From contig NZ_FRCM01000009.1 of NCBI RefSeq assembly GCF_900142915.1, positions 124,001 through 188,000 on the forward strand: 64,000 nucleotides of DNA, in the 5' to 3' direction. The position numbers were made by a program, and so were the translations under genes. The notes under the pieces were generated by a model. The model worked only from the letters and a program-made list of their open reading frames with translations. It did no database searches and was not told the origin of the DNA. Each line of letters starts with the position of its first letter. Within the stretch, counting starts at the first letter, position 1. This stretch comes from Mucilaginibacter sp. OK098 (GTDB taxonomy: Bacteria; Bacteroidota; Bacteroidia; Sphingobacteriales; Sphingobacteriaceae). Below are positions 33,707 to 43,093 of this stretch, in pieces.

Positions 33707-33975
33707 GTTTTGTCTTTTTTAGGATTTAGTAGTGTGAATTTACAAATTTAGATAACAAACCACATACCGTTGTTACAAAATCTGTTTTACATGCCAACGT
33801 GGCAACATCGTGTTTTGGTAAATGTAACGAAAAGTTACCGCTGATTAGTTTGATTTTGGGATTGCGTTGATTATTCTTTGTAACGCCTGGAATCCCCCAT
33901 TACAATCATTACACGCGTAACAGTGAAAATCAGATAATCCTTTAATCAAGCAAATCAAGGTTCAAAAACAACAAA

Positions 33976-34013
33976 TCCCGCACAATTTATACTTAAGTAC
34001 AAACTATGCGGGA
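33976..34013 (-). terminator. Terminator downstream of the GMC dehydrogenase cluster
   Basis: TCCCGCA (33976-33982) pairs with TGCGGGA (34007-34013), with an inner ACTTAAGT. On the minus strand the stem is followed by TTTGTTGTTTTTG. It fits the end of the operon whose last stop is at 34080. The rest of the 33707-34079 gap shows only a 'cctaaaatcctatcaatc' phrase tract at 34043-34070. Confidence 0.65.
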
Positions 34014-34079
34014 CATTGAATTATAATTCTAAAACGATACGAATCCTAAAATCCTATCAATCTTAAAAATCTTAGTTGT

Positions 34080-34730
34080 TTACCACTTGTTACCCCAGGG
34101 GTCCTGGATATTATATTGCTTAAGCACATCGGCGGGTACGCCGTCCCATTTGCCGGGGGCGTTGCCTACATAGCCCAGGTCTTCGATGCCCATTTTGGTG
34201 GTGAAGAAGCCAGATGCGGTTAAATCGCGCATGCGGTTAAAAAAGGATACGCCCTGTGCCATTTCGGGTTTTGCTTTTTTTGGATAGGCAATTGCCGTTA
34301 CCATCTCTATCTGCTGGGTACTGCTTGCATCAACAAATGTTTTGCCGTAACGGTTTAAGCATTGCAGGTCAAGCCAGCGCAGGCCACCACGCATAGGCGT
34401 TTGATGCTCAGGCATATCTTTTACAATAAACTCTATAAAAGCAGGCACCTTGGCGTCTGATGCACTGCCTGAGCGGGCATCTTTGGGGATAATAATATCG
34501 CCAAGCACGGTAATGGTAGCCATCTCATGGTCGTTAAAAAACTTGTCGGCATTAAGCTTTTTATCGCGTTCAACCTCAAATGGCTGGCGGCCGGCCTCAT
34601 CGGCGGCAGGGGCAGCTTTATCGGTATTTTCTTCGGCTAATTTATTGCTGTTTGGCTTACAGGCTTCTAATAACATCCCTGTTGAAAGGGTGCCGAAGCC
34701 TATAGCCTTTAGTGTGTCGCGTCTGTTCAT
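34080..34730 (-). CDS. Gluconate 2-dehydrogenase subunit 3 family protein
   Basis: 216 residues. Small gamma-type partner of a membrane-linked GMC dehydrogenase. A twin-arginine motif (NRRDTLKAIGFG) and a lipobox-like LLEAC are both present, so it is probably exported by Tat, possibly as a lipoprotein, and may carry the GMC subunit with it. The conserved domain begins near 65 (FFNDHEMATITVLGDIIIPKD) and contains FIEFIVKDMPEHQ. Downstream of the GMC gene by 14 bp. Confidence 0.9.
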   Translation of the reverse strand: MNRRDTLKAIGFGTLSTGMLLEACKPNSNKLAEENTDKAAPAADEAGRQPFEVERDKKLNADKFFNDHEMATITVLGDIIIPKDARSGSASDAKVPAFIEFIVKDMPEHQTPMRGGLRWLDLQCLNRYGKTFVDASSTQQIEMVTAIAYPKKAKPEMAQGVSFFNRMRDLTASGFFTTKMGIEDLGYVGNAPGKWDGVPADVLKQYNIQDPWGNKW

Positions 34731-34744
34731 GTTGTTATAACTGA

Positions 34745-36490
34745 TTAAACGTTTGTTTTTTTACGTTGAGATAAAATGTATTCGGCAGTACGCATGCTCA
34801 GGGCAAGGATTGTCCAGGTGGCGTTTTTATCGCCCTGCTGTACAAACGGACCGGCATCAACCACAAAAAGATTTTTACAATCATGCGCCTGGCACCATTT
34901 GTTCAAGGCTGATTTTTTTGGATCATCGCCCATCCGCACAGTACCCACCTCGTGGATGATCATCCCCGGGGCCTCCAAGCCATAATTGCTTTCTTTACCT
35001 GCCGGCGGACCATAAATGGCACCGCCCATATTATGCATTATCTCCTGGAAAGTATCCTGCATGTGCTTGGCCTGCTGGATCTCGTAATCGCTCCATTTAT
35101 AGTTGAAACGCAATACCGGGATCCCGAACTTATCCACCACATTCGGGTCAATTTCGCAATAGTTATCATAGCGTGCAATAGCGGTTCCACGACCAGCCAT
35201 TCCAAAGCCTGTTCCGTAAAAACGACGGTAATCATTCTTTAAATCAGCGCCAAAGCCACCGGCTTCCTTCATTTTACCATCTTTGCCCGGCACAGCGCCG
35301 TTCATGTTCTGGATACCGCCGCTAAAGCCATAACCCGGCATGTGTAAGCCACCGCCAAATTCAATATGGTATCCGCGCGGGAAATTCAATTTTTTATTGT
35401 CATAAACCCATGGGCCGTAAATGTGCACACTGCCTACGCCATCTTCATTGTAGCGTTTACGGTCCATCAGTTCAGGCAGCCAACCACCTGCGCTTGATCC
35501 GGTTGAGTCATGCAGGTAACGGCCTACCACGCCGCTGCTGTTTGCAAGCCCGCCGGGATGCCGGGCTGATTTTGAGTTAAGCAGCAACCGTGCAGATTCG
35601 CCCGCACTGGCACCTAAAATTACGATACCTGCCTTTACCTGGTACTCCTGCATATCCTCCTTGCTGATGTATGATACCCCTGTTGCAAGGCCATTATCAT
35701 CAGTCAGTACTTCACGCACCATCGCATTAGGAATAACTTTTAAGTTGCCTGTTTTTATAGCCGGGATAACCAGGCATGATGATGACGAGAAATCGCCATA
35801 AATTTTACAGCTGCGTCCGCATTGCCCGCAAAAAAAGCAAGCGCCACGGTCTTTATTACCCGGCAAAGCCTCGGTAAGTACTGAACCACGCCCTGCAATT
35901 ACCTTTACACCGGCTTTTGCCGCGCCTTTTTTAATAAACAGCTCGTTAAGCCTTGGCTTTGGCGGCGGAAGAAAGATCCCGTCAGGCTCATTTGGCAAAC
36001 CTTCAACAGTGCCGTAAACCCCAATCATGCGGTCTACCTTATCGTAATAAGGTTTTACCTCGTCGTAGGTTATTGGCCAGTCGTCGGTTAGTCCGTCAAT
36101 ATGATGGCCTTTAAAATCATCAGGCCCCATGCGTAACGAGATGCGCCCCCAGTGATTGGTGCGGCCACCCAGCATGCGCGAGCGGAACCAGTGAAATTCT
36201 GTTTTATCTTTAGTAGTATAAGGTTCGCCTTCAATTTCCCAGCCACCGTAAGCAGCGTCAAAATCGCCAAAGTAGCGGGTAGTCCCTGCCCCTCTGCGGG
36301 CCGACTCATACGGCCATTTAAGCTGTGCTGAATCTTTAGCCGGGTCAAAGAACGGGCCAGCTTCCAGCATCAAAACCTTTAAACCGGCATTAGCCAATAC
36401 ATAACCTGCCATGCCACCGCCGGCACCCGAACCTACAACTATTGCATCATATACGGTTGACGACTTTTTTATTTGTATATCGTTATTCAT
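34745..36490 (-). CDS. GMC-family FAD dehydrogenase with Cys cluster (sugar/glycoside 3-dehydrogenase-like)
   Basis: 581 residues. FAD-binding VVGSGAGGGMAGYVLA (19-34), MLEAGPF and the C-terminal His/Asn region (MIIHEVGTVRMGDDPKKSAL, FVVDAGPFVQQGDKN). A cysteine group C218-x2-C221-x2-C224-x3-C228 resembles the iron-sulphur cluster site of FAD glucose dehydrogenase alpha subunits and glycoside 3-dehydrogenases. No own signal peptide is visible, in line with piggy-back export by the adjacent Tat-bearing subunit 3. With the DUF1080 protein it suggests oxidation of a glycoside at C3 followed by cleavage. The substrate is not predictable. Confidence 0.9.
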   Translation of the reverse strand: MNNDIQIKKSSTVYDAIVVGSGAGGGMAGYVLANAGLKVLMLEAGPFFDPAKDSAQLKWPYESARRGAGTTRYFGDFDAAYGGWEIEGEPYTTKDKTEFHWFRSRMLGGRTNHWGRISLRMGPDDFKGHHIDGLTDDWPITYDEVKPYYDKVDRMIGVYGTVEGLPNEPDGIFLPPPKPRLNELFIKKGAAKAGVKVIAGRGSVLTEALPGNKDRGACFFCGQCGRSCKIYGDFSSSSCLVIPAIKTGNLKVIPNAMVREVLTDDNGLATGVSYISKEDMQEYQVKAGIVILGASAGESARLLLNSKSARHPGGLANSSGVVGRYLHDSTGSSAGGWLPELMDRKRYNEDGVGSVHIYGPWVYDNKKLNFPRGYHIEFGGGLHMPGYGFSGGIQNMNGAVPGKDGKMKEAGGFGADLKNDYRRFYGTGFGMAGRGTAIARYDNYCEIDPNVVDKFGIPVLRFNYKWSDYEIQQAKHMQDTFQEIMHNMGGAIYGPPAGKESNYGLEAPGMIIHEVGTVRMGDDPKKSALNKWCQAHDCKNLFVVDAGPFVQQGDKNATWTILALSMRTAEYILSQRKKTNV

Positions 36491-36499
36491 TTTGTTTAG

Positions 36500-36583
36500 T
36501 CAATTAGTCATTGGGCATTAGTCATTGGGCATTGGTGCATCGGTATTCCTACTAATGACTAATGACCATTGACTAATGACTTT
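36500..36583. repeat. Phrase repeats of the 'actaatgaccattgac' family
   Basis: AGTCATTGGGCATTAGTCAT and CTAATGACTAATGACCATTG form near-tandem words that are inverted relative to each other, so the 94-bp gap between the DUF1080 and GMC genes can form a hairpin. No coding potential. Confidence 0.65.
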
Positions 36584-36584
36584 T

Positions 36585-37244
36585 TTAAAGTTCTTTGATC
36601 GAAATGTCTTTAAAGCTAACTACTGCGCCATGATCCTGCAGGGCTATGTGGCCTTTAGGATAGGTGGCAAAGCTTTTCCAGGTTTTAAACTTACTATTAT
36701 TTATTAATTCCTGCCACTCAGGGCTGCCAATTTTTACATCAACTGTTTTTGTGCCATTCATCCAAAAGGTAAGCTGGCCATTATCCTTACGGATCTTTAT
36801 TGCATTCCACTCGCCGGCAGGTTTGGCGGCGCTTGAAGGAGCTTTCAGATCGTATAATGAACCGGCAAGGTGGGTTGCTTTTTTATTATCCGAAGCTTTT
36901 TTATCATCCAGTACCTGCATTTCAATGCCTGTTAAATAAGTTTCATTAAATGACGGATCTTCATGAATGCCGAAAATTATCCCGCTGTTGCCACCTTCGG
37001 CAATTTTCCAGGTTACTGAAAGTTCATAGTTTTCATATTCCTTATCAGTAACAAGGTCGCCCTGGCCTTCTGCTTTCGGATCAAGCTGTAAGGCGCCGTC
37101 AACCACTTTCCATGCACCCGGCCCGGTTTTTAAATAGCTGTGCCAGCCGGTAGTGGTTTTACCATCAAATAATTTTGTGGTTTGCGCCATAAGTGAACAA
37201 TTTACAGCAGTAAATGCCAGGATACTTAACAGAACTTTTTTCAT
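36585..37244 (-). CDS. DUF1080 protein (3-keto-disaccharide hydrolase/lyase type)
   Basis: 219 residues with a signal peptide (MKKVLLSILAFTAVNCSLMA). Concanavalin-like DUF1080 fold: LFDGKTTTGWHSYL, WKIAEGGNSGIIFGI, GEWNAIKIRKDNGQLTFWMN and a final GHIALQDHGAVVSFKDISI. The Glu/His/Asp-bearing loops (TGIEMQVLDD) match members shown to cleave 3-keto-glycosides in Bacteroidetes. First gene of the cluster with the GMC dehydrogenase, which would produce the 3-keto substrate. Confidence 0.9.
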   Translation of the reverse strand: MKKVLLSILAFTAVNCSLMAQTTKLFDGKTTTGWHSYLKTGPGAWKVVDGALQLDPKAEGQGDLVTDKEYENYELSVTWKIAEGGNSGIIFGIHEDPSFNETYLTGIEMQVLDDKKASDNKKATHLAGSLYDLKAPSSAAKPAGEWNAIKIRKDNGQLTFWMNGTKTVDVKIGSPEWQELINNSKFKTWKSFATYPKGHIALQDHGAVVSFKDISIKEL

Positions 37245-37619
37245 GTTGTTAATTTAGTTTGGTTTTTGTTAGGTGTATTGCTGTAATACATACATTTATT
37301 ATCCAAAGAAACGGAATACAATGATAGGTATTACAATGGGTAGTAAAATTATAATAATTTTCTGTTTGATGAAAAAACAGCGGGAATATTGTTACAGAGG
37401 AGTCGGAAAAGTCCGGAAGTCCGGAAAGTCCGAAAGAAGGAAAGGTCTGGAAGAAGGAGTTATGGATTGGTTGAAGATTTGCGGCGAGGCCTGTTTATGT
37501 AAAAACAGTCATTGAGTTCAACCTCTTCCTACGAAACAATTGTTTTAAAAAGCTTATTTACAGGCATTTATTTTTCTTTCGGTCTTTACTGACTTTCCCG
37601 GCTTCCGGACTAAAAATAA
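37245..37619. other. Gene-free stretch with 'gtccgaaag' repeats
   Basis: No gene supported. AGTCCGGAAGTCCGGAAAGT (37411-37430) and TTCGGTCTTTACTGACTTTC (37573-37592) are phrase repeats facing each other. The same words are at 2398-2435. A short frame at 37273-37515 is made partly of this repeat and was not accepted. Confidence 0.55.
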
Positions 37620-37805
37620 TCACACTCTTTGGTAGGCCTTTAACTCCTCCTGGGTTATTAAGCGATAACGGTCTTTCAAACACTTGGCGCAGAAATATCT
37701 TTTAATGGGAAGAAAGAACAAAAAATTGCGCCCTATCCAATTACGTTTTTTTTCAAAATGATAGGGGGCTGAACATTTAGAACATCTTAGTATCTTTTTT
37801 TGCAT
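37620..37805 (-). CDS. Small zinc-ribbon protein
   Basis: 61 residues with two CxxC pairs (LRCSKCSAPYHF and YFCAKCLKDRY) that should bind one zinc, and a basic, aromatic linker (KKRNWIGRNFLFFLPIKR). No signal. Conservation cannot be judged here, but the spacing of the four cysteines argues for a real gene. Function unknown. Confidence 0.65.
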   Translation of the reverse strand: MQKKILRCSKCSAPYHFEKKRNWIGRNFLFFLPIKRYFCAKCLKDRYRLITQEELKAYQRV

Positions 37806-38061
37806 CGGCTTTATTTATATTGCACGGGCTATAGTAATATTAGTTTAAAGGGTCGCGAAAATACACTTAATCTCCAAAAAAATATATAAGTAATGCAATT
37901 TTTACAATTGCCTATCAGATAGCACCTTAACGCTAACGAATGGTTTTATATTCAAAGCCATACTAATTCAGGTAAATAATTTCATTTTTCTTTAATGCTT
38001 ATTGTTAATATCATTTATTATATTTGATAAGCCCTATTCGCCAATTGATTACCAGATTGTT

Positions 38062-38490
38062 ATGAAAAAAGTATCCAACATCCTAGCCCGTAAGGGTAGC
38101 AGCGTGATTGCCATTGATGGCGGCACCACTGTTTTAGACGCATTGAAGCTAATGGCCGAGAAAAATATAGGATCGGTGGTTATTACGGAAGACGGAGCCT
38201 ACGCCGGCCTGCTTACCGAACGTGATTATGCCCGCAAGGTAATACTGCAGGGAAAATCATCGCTCGAAACACAGGTAAGGGAAATTATGAGCACGGAGTT
38301 TCCAAAGATGATCCCCGAGAATTCGGTGGAAACCTGTATGCATGTAATGAGCGAGAACAACCTCCGTTACCTGCCTATTTTCAGGGATAACACGATGTGC
38401 GGCATTATTTCCATCAGCGATGTGGTTACAGAAACCATCCTCTCGCACGAGGAAACTATTGAGCAATTGAAGAGTTATATCCAATCATAA
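38062..38490 (+). CDS. CBS-domain pair protein
   Basis: 142 residues from the ATG at 38062 (MKKVSNILARKGSSVIAIDG); an in-frame upstream extension to 38002 is AT-rich and unlikely. Two CBS motifs (VLDALKLMAEKNIGSVVITE with LLTERDYARKVI, and VETCMHVMSENNLRYLPIF with GIISISDVV) form a Bateman module that binds adenine nucleotides. Stand-alone CBS proteins regulate other enzymes; the partner is unknown. Confidence 0.9.
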   Translation: MKKVSNILARKGSSVIAIDGGTTVLDALKLMAEKNIGSVVITEDGAYAGLLTERDYARKVILQGKSSLETQVREIMSTEFPKMIPENSVETCMHVMSENNLRYLPIFRDNTMCGIISISDVVTETILSHEETIEQLKSYIQS

Positions 38491-38540
38491 ATATATCCGT
38501 TCCATCAGCCCTGGATCAAAGTATATTTTATTGACCTATA

Positions 38541-39608
38541 ATGGCTGATTTAACCGAGGGCAAATTAAACAACCGTTTTTTTTATTTCGACCTTCTTAGG
38601 GCGCTGGCAATTTTTGCGGTAATAATCCTGCATAACTCTGCCGATGCGGCCGGTCAATATGGCAAAATATCAAATTCCGACTGGCTTTCGGCAGCCTTTT
38701 ATAACGGGCTAACCCGTTTTTGCGTGCCCATGTTTGTGCTGCTGAGCGGATCTTTATTGTTGAAGCAAAACAAGGATGTATCTATTAAAGAATTATTCAG
38801 CAAGCGTTTGCCCCGGTTAGTAATTCCGCTGTTGGTGTGGAGCGTTATTTATGAGCTGTTTCAATTTTATACCGATAAAGGCTATGGCAACTTTAACCTT
38901 ATTACAGCGCTGAAAACCTTTTACCAGGGTCCGCTGGTTTTTCATTTTTGGTTTTTATATATGATGATAGGCATCTACCTCATATATCCCATATTAAATG
39001 CATTTATCCGTGGTGCAACAAAAAGCAAGGTGCAATACTTTATTGCTGTATGGTTTATTGTTAACTGTATTTGCGGAGCTATCGGGCTCGTCTCCGGGTT
39101 AAGCATTGGCATTGAACTATATAGCTTTACGGGCTACGCTGGCTATTTTGTGTTAGGCTATTATTTAAACAGCCAAAGTTTTACAAAGCGGCAGTTAAAT
39201 TTTATTTATATAGCATGTGCAGCTGCATTTATTACATCCATAGCCGGCATTATACTGCTGCAAACCGCCCACGAAAAAGGCTTTAACGACCTTATTGAAA
39301 GTGATTTTACCCCCGATATTCCCTTTGCATTGGCAGGGCTGTTCCTTTTAGTAAAAAATCATGTTTTCACGCCGCAACAAACTTGGTTTAAAGGCTTGGT
39401 AACCCAAATAAGTAAAGAAAGCTACGGTATTTATATTGTGCATGTACTGTTTGTGCGCCTGTTGTTTGATAAATTATACCTCCACATTGATTTTAAAAAC
39501 CTGAGCCTGCTTTGGGTGATCCCGATAAAAGCTATAGCAGTACTTATCCTGTCTTATGGGTTAACAAAGCTGATAAGGATAGTGCCGGGATTGCGAATGA
39601 CGGTGTGA
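38541..39608 (+). CDS. Acyltransferase family 3 membrane protein
   Basis: 355 residues, about ten membrane spans, OafA/YrhL-like integral membrane acyltransferase that O-acylates surface glycans. FYFDLLRALAIFAVIILHNS gives the conserved Arg and the His of the active site; GPLVFHFWFLYMMIGIYLIY is the second typical stretch. Starts 50 bp after the CBS gene. Target glycan unknown. Confidence 0.9.
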   Translation: MADLTEGKLNNRFFYFDLLRALAIFAVIILHNSADAAGQYGKISNSDWLSAAFYNGLTRFCVPMFVLLSGSLLLKQNKDVSIKELFSKRLPRLVIPLLVWSVIYELFQFYTDKGYGNFNLITALKTFYQGPLVFHFWFLYMMIGIYLIYPILNAFIRGATKSKVQYFIAVWFIVNCICGAIGLVSGLSIGIELYSFTGYAGYFVLGYYLNSQSFTKRQLNFIYIACAAAFITSIAGIILLQTAHEKGFNDLIESDFTPDIPFALAGLFLLVKNHVFTPQQTWFKGLVTQISKESYGIYIVHVLFVRLLFDKLYLHIDFKNLSLLWVIPIKAIAVLILSYGLTKLIRIVPGLRMTV

Positions 39609-39631
39609 TCCCGCTTCGTTTGCAGGCGAAA

Positions 39632-39721
39632 AAGTTAACCACAGAGTTAACAGAGGAAGCACAGAGGCCGCAGAGAAATTCACTCAAACCTCCGTGTACT
39701 TTGCGCCCCCTCCGCGGTAAA
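39632..39721. repeat. 'Accacagag' class dispersed repeat
   Basis: AGTTAACCACAGAGTTAACA, GAGGAAGCACAGAGGCCGCA and CCTCCGTGTACTTTGCGCCC are the words of a repeat found in many unrelated bacterial genomes. The two halves are partially complementary and can form an imperfect hairpin. Lies between the acyltransferase gene and the convergent PD40 gene. Confidence 0.65.
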
Positions 39722-39723
39722 AA

Positions 39724-40677
39724 TCAAAAAGCTTTTAAATCCGAAATGTCAATCTCATAAATACTCCTCATCCCGTTTTTGGTGGAGTGCATCAATTTGT
39801 TAATTGCATCGGCTGTTACTTTACCATCTTTATATACTGGCCTGTCAGTAATTTCTCTAAAGGATGTAAAATACAGGGTTTTATTATCGCGTGATAATCC
39901 CGGTGCGCCGTCATTGCCCTGGGTATTTATTTTCGACCCCATGTTGATGGGGGCTGTCCAGGTGGTATCTTTCTTGAAGGATACCCACAAATCACCTGAA
40001 CCTACTCCTCCATTGCGGTTGGGGCTGCAAAAGATGATAAAGCTTTCATCGCCGGCAATAACCGGGTCAAAATCAATATACTTTTTATCGTTGAACGGCA
40101 GCTTTTCGGGCGGCAGGTATTGCCCATCCTTAAGCTTACAAACATAAATATCCGCATCAGCAATGCCATCTGATGAAAAGAAATAAGCATTCCCATTATC
40201 AGCAAGCGACAGGTAAGTGGGCTTAATCTCAGGCGGTACCGGCAAAATGAACGGAATGGGATCTGAAACTACCTTGTCACCATCCAGTTCCACATAATAA
40301 TAATGATACGCGTAATCTTTAAAAGGCGCGCCTTTAAATGGCCTGTCTGATGCAAAATACAGCCGCTTGCCATCAGCAGATACAAAGGGGTCGGTATCGC
40401 GGTAGGTGCCGGTAAAGCCTACGGGTTTGGGAGCAGTCCACCCATGCTCCGCCTGGGTAGCGCTAAAAATGACGATGTACCCGAAATTTATGCTAGCCTT
40501 GCTAAAATATACAGTTTTACTATCAGGTGTAAAAGAAGCATTAAAAACAAAATCACCTGTAGAGATGATACCCTTGCCAAAGATCCGTGCGGAATCCTTA
40601 AGTGTAATAGTTTTAACATCCTGTGCATAGGTTGTGATATAGGTTAGTAACAATAAGATAAATAAGATCCTTTTCAT
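39724..40677 (-). CDS. Secreted PD40 (TolB-like) beta-propeller protein
   Basis: 317 residues with a signal peptide (MKRILFILLLLTYITTYA). Several WD40-like PD40 blades: SFTPDSKTVYFSKA, FVSADGKRLYFASDRPFKG, LADNGNAYFFSSDGIADADI, PGLSRDNKTLYFTSFREI. Such propellers bind partners or ligands in the periplasm. Probably not TolB itself, which is longer and has an N-terminal domain. Stand-alone gene. Confidence 0.88.
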   Translation of the reverse strand: MKRILFILLLLTYITTYAQDVKTITLKDSARIFGKGIISTGDFVFNASFTPDSKTVYFSKASINFGYIVIFSATQAEHGWTAPKPVGFTGTYRDTDPFVSADGKRLYFASDRPFKGAPFKDYAYHYYYVELDGDKVVSDPIPFILPVPPEIKPTYLSLADNGNAYFFSSDGIADADIYVCKLKDGQYLPPEKLPFNDKKYIDFDPVIAGDESFIIFCSPNRNGGVGSGDLWVSFKKDTTWTAPINMGSKINTQGNDGAPGLSRDNKTLYFTSFREITDRPVYKDGKVTADAINKLMHSTKNGMRSIYEIDISDLKAF

Positions 40678-40811
40678 GAGCTTTTTGGCAAATGAAAGAA
40701 GTGCTGCATTATTAAGGAAATTTATTCAATGGATGAGGGCTGATTTTTAATGGATTGCTTACTCCCAACATTTTTTGCTACCTTGCATACCTCATCACCC
40801 TACAAAGTATA

Positions 40812-42023
40812 GTGACATTCAAGGAATTCAATTTTAACAACGATTTATTCGAAGGCATCGAGAGCATGGGGTTCACCACGCCAACCCCAATCCAGGAGAT
40901 GGCCATCCCGATCATATCCGGCGGACAAGACATTATTGCCTGTGCGCAAACAGGTACCGGCAAAACCGGTGCTTACCTGCTGCCCGTGCTTGACCATATT
41001 GGCAAGACCAATAAGCACCATACCAGCACGCTTATTTTAGCGCCAACGCGTGAGCTTGCCCAGCAGATTGATCAGCAGGTAGAAGGGCTGGCTTATTTTA
41101 CGGGCATCAGCTCAATCGCCGTTTTTGGCGGTGGCGATGGCAGCGCGTACGAGCAGCAACGCCGGGGGATTCAAAATAATGTAAACATTATTATTGCTAC
41201 TCCGGGCAGGCTGATCGCTCACCTTACCTCAGGCGTATTAAAGCTTAACCATTTAACGCACCTGGTGCTTGATGAAGCCGACCGCATGCTTGACATGGGT
41301 TTCTCGGACGATATTATGAAGATCATCAGCTACCTGCCTAAAACCAGGCAAACGCTGTTGTTTTCGGCTACCATGCCGGGTCGCATCCGTGCGCTGGCAA
41401 AAAAGATCCTGAACAACCCCGAGCAGATCAATATTGCGCTTTCACAACCCGCAGTAGGGATTGATCAACAGATCTACCGCGTGCACGATCAGCAAAAAAC
41501 ACCGCTGCTGCAACTGATCCTAAAAAATGGATCGTACACAAGTGTTATTATTTTTTGCTCAAGAAAGGAAATTGTAAAATCATTAACCAAAGAGTTAAAA
41601 CAAGCCCGGGTTAATGTTAGCGCTTTTCACTCGGACCTGGAGCAAAAGGAACGGGAAGAAATTTTGCTGAGCTTTAAAAACAAACAGTTGCCCGTTATAA
41701 TCGGTACCGACGCCCTTTCGCGCGGGATTGATGTGGAGGGGATTGACCTGGTGATCAATTATGATGTTCCCGGCGATCCGGAAGATTACATCCACCGTAT
41801 TGGCCGTACAGCCCGTGCTGAAACTACCGGCACAGCCATCACCTTTGTAAACCACCGCGATGAGCGCAAGCTGAAAAGCATTGAACAACTGATAGAAAAA
41901 CCTATCCGGCTGATTGATGTGCCTGATGAGCTAAAATCCATCGAAATGGTTAAGCAGGAGCACTCGCCCAATAAAAGGCCACAGCAAAGGCGCTGGGGTA
42001 ATAAAAGCAATCCACGTAAATAA
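40812..42023 (+). CDS. DEAD-box RNA helicase
   Basis: ATP-dependent RNA helicase for ribosome assembly or RNA decay. I start it at GTG 40812 (VTFKEFNFNNDLFEGIESMG), which gives the usual RhlE/DbpA-type N-terminus and 403 residues; the frame opens earlier with non-conserved residues. Motifs: Q motif FTTPTPIQ, AQTGTGKT, PTRELAQQ, VLDEADRM, LFSATMP, and RGIDVEGIDLVINYDVP with HRIGRTARA. The short basic tail (RPQQRRWGNKSNPRK) probably binds RNA. Confidence 0.93.
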   Translation: MTFKEFNFNNDLFEGIESMGFTTPTPIQEMAIPIISGGQDIIACAQTGTGKTGAYLLPVLDHIGKTNKHHTSTLILAPTRELAQQIDQQVEGLAYFTGISSIAVFGGGDGSAYEQQRRGIQNNVNIIIATPGRLIAHLTSGVLKLNHLTHLVLDEADRMLDMGFSDDIMKIISYLPKTRQTLLFSATMPGRIRALAKKILNNPEQINIALSQPAVGIDQQIYRVHDQQKTPLLQLILKNGSYTSVIIFCSRKEIVKSLTKELKQARVNVSAFHSDLEQKEREEILLSFKNKQLPVIIGTDALSRGIDVEGIDLVINYDVPGDPEDYIHRIGRTARAETTGTAITFVNHRDERKLKSIEQLIEKPIRLIDVPDELKSIEMVKQEHSPNKRPQQRRWGNKSNPRK

Positions 42024-42038
42024 CATTTTTTATACAGC

Positions 42039-43040
42039 ATGATGAAAAGCATGTATCTGGGAGTAGCTAAAAATATTTTTATAGTTGCATTGGTATCGCT
42101 GAGTACTATCGCGTTAGCACAAAAAAAAGAATCCTCCGGCAACCCCATATTTAAAGGCTGGTATGCCGACCCTGAAGCAAAGATCTTTGATAAAACTTAT
42201 TGGGTATACCCTACCTACTCGGCCAAATACAACGAGCAGGTTTTTATGGATGCCTTTTCATCAACCGACCTGGTACACTGGACAAAGCACGGGCATGTGA
42301 TTGACAGCAGCTCGGTTAAATGGGTTAAAAAAGCCTTATGGGCGCCGGCTGTTACCGAAAAGGCTGGCAAATACTACCTGTTTTTCGGTGCGAATGACAT
42401 TCATGACGATCAAAAAGAAATTGGCGGTATAGGCGTTGCAGTAGCTGATAATCCCGGAGGGCCATTTAAAGATTATTTAGGCAAACCCCTCATCGGTAAA
42501 ATTTACAATAAGGCACAACCTATTGATCAGTTTGTTTATAAAGACGATGACGGACAATATTATATGATCTACGGGGGCTGGGGTCAATGTAACATAGCTA
42601 AGCTGAATCAGGACTTTACCGGCTTTATCCCTTTTAAAGACGGTGAGACCTTTAAACTAATTACCCCCCAAGATTATGTTGAAGGCCCGGTTATGTTTAA
42701 ACGCAAGGGCAAATACTATTTAATGTGGAGCGAAGGCGGCTGGACCGGCCCCGATTACCGCGTGGCCTATGCCATCGGCAATACGCCTGTCGGTCCGTTT
42801 AAGCGGATAGCCACCATATTAAAACAGGATGTAAATATTGCAACGGGGGCCGGGCACCACTCGGTTATAAATGTGCCGGGTACTAATGAATGGTACATTG
42901 TATATCACCGCCGCCCGCTTGGCGAAACTGATGGCAATCACCGTGTAACCTGCATTGATAAGATGTATTTTGATGCCAATGGTTTTATAAAACCCGTTAA
43001 GATCACCAATGAAGGTGTACAGGCACGGGTAATAAAGTAA
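42039..43040 (+). CDS. Glycoside hydrolase family 43 protein
   Basis: 333 residues with signal peptide (IFIVALVSLSTIALAQ). Five-bladed propeller typical of GH43 (arabinanase, xylosidase, galactanase types). The three acidic residues are seen in GWYADPEA (base Asp), PIDQFVYKDDDG (pKa modulator Asp) and DYVEGPVMFKR (acid Glu). Single-domain. ATG at 42039 or 42042. Directly after the helicase gene but not obviously co-regulated. Confidence 0.92.
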   Translation: MMKSMYLGVAKNIFIVALVSLSTIALAQKKESSGNPIFKGWYADPEAKIFDKTYWVYPTYSAKYNEQVFMDAFSSTDLVHWTKHGHVIDSSSVKWVKKALWAPAVTEKAGKYYLFFGANDIHDDQKEIGGIGVAVADNPGGPFKDYLGKPLIGKIYNKAQPIDQFVYKDDDGQYYMIYGGWGQCNIAKLNQDFTGFIPFKDGETFKLITPQDYVEGPVMFKRKGKYYLMWSEGGWTGPDYRVAYAIGNTPVGPFKRIATILKQDVNIATGAGHHSVINVPGTNEWYIVYHRRPLGETDGNHRVTCIDKMYFDANGFIKPVKITNEGVQARVIK

Positions 43041-43093
43041 AACAGGCGTAATCGCAATTAAAAAAACAGTGTCTTGTCATATGTGCCTTAACA

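Noticed and set aside
37273..37515. 80-codon plus-strand ORF
   Set aside because: Its second half is the 'gtccggaaag' repeat and its first half has no conserved-looking composition.
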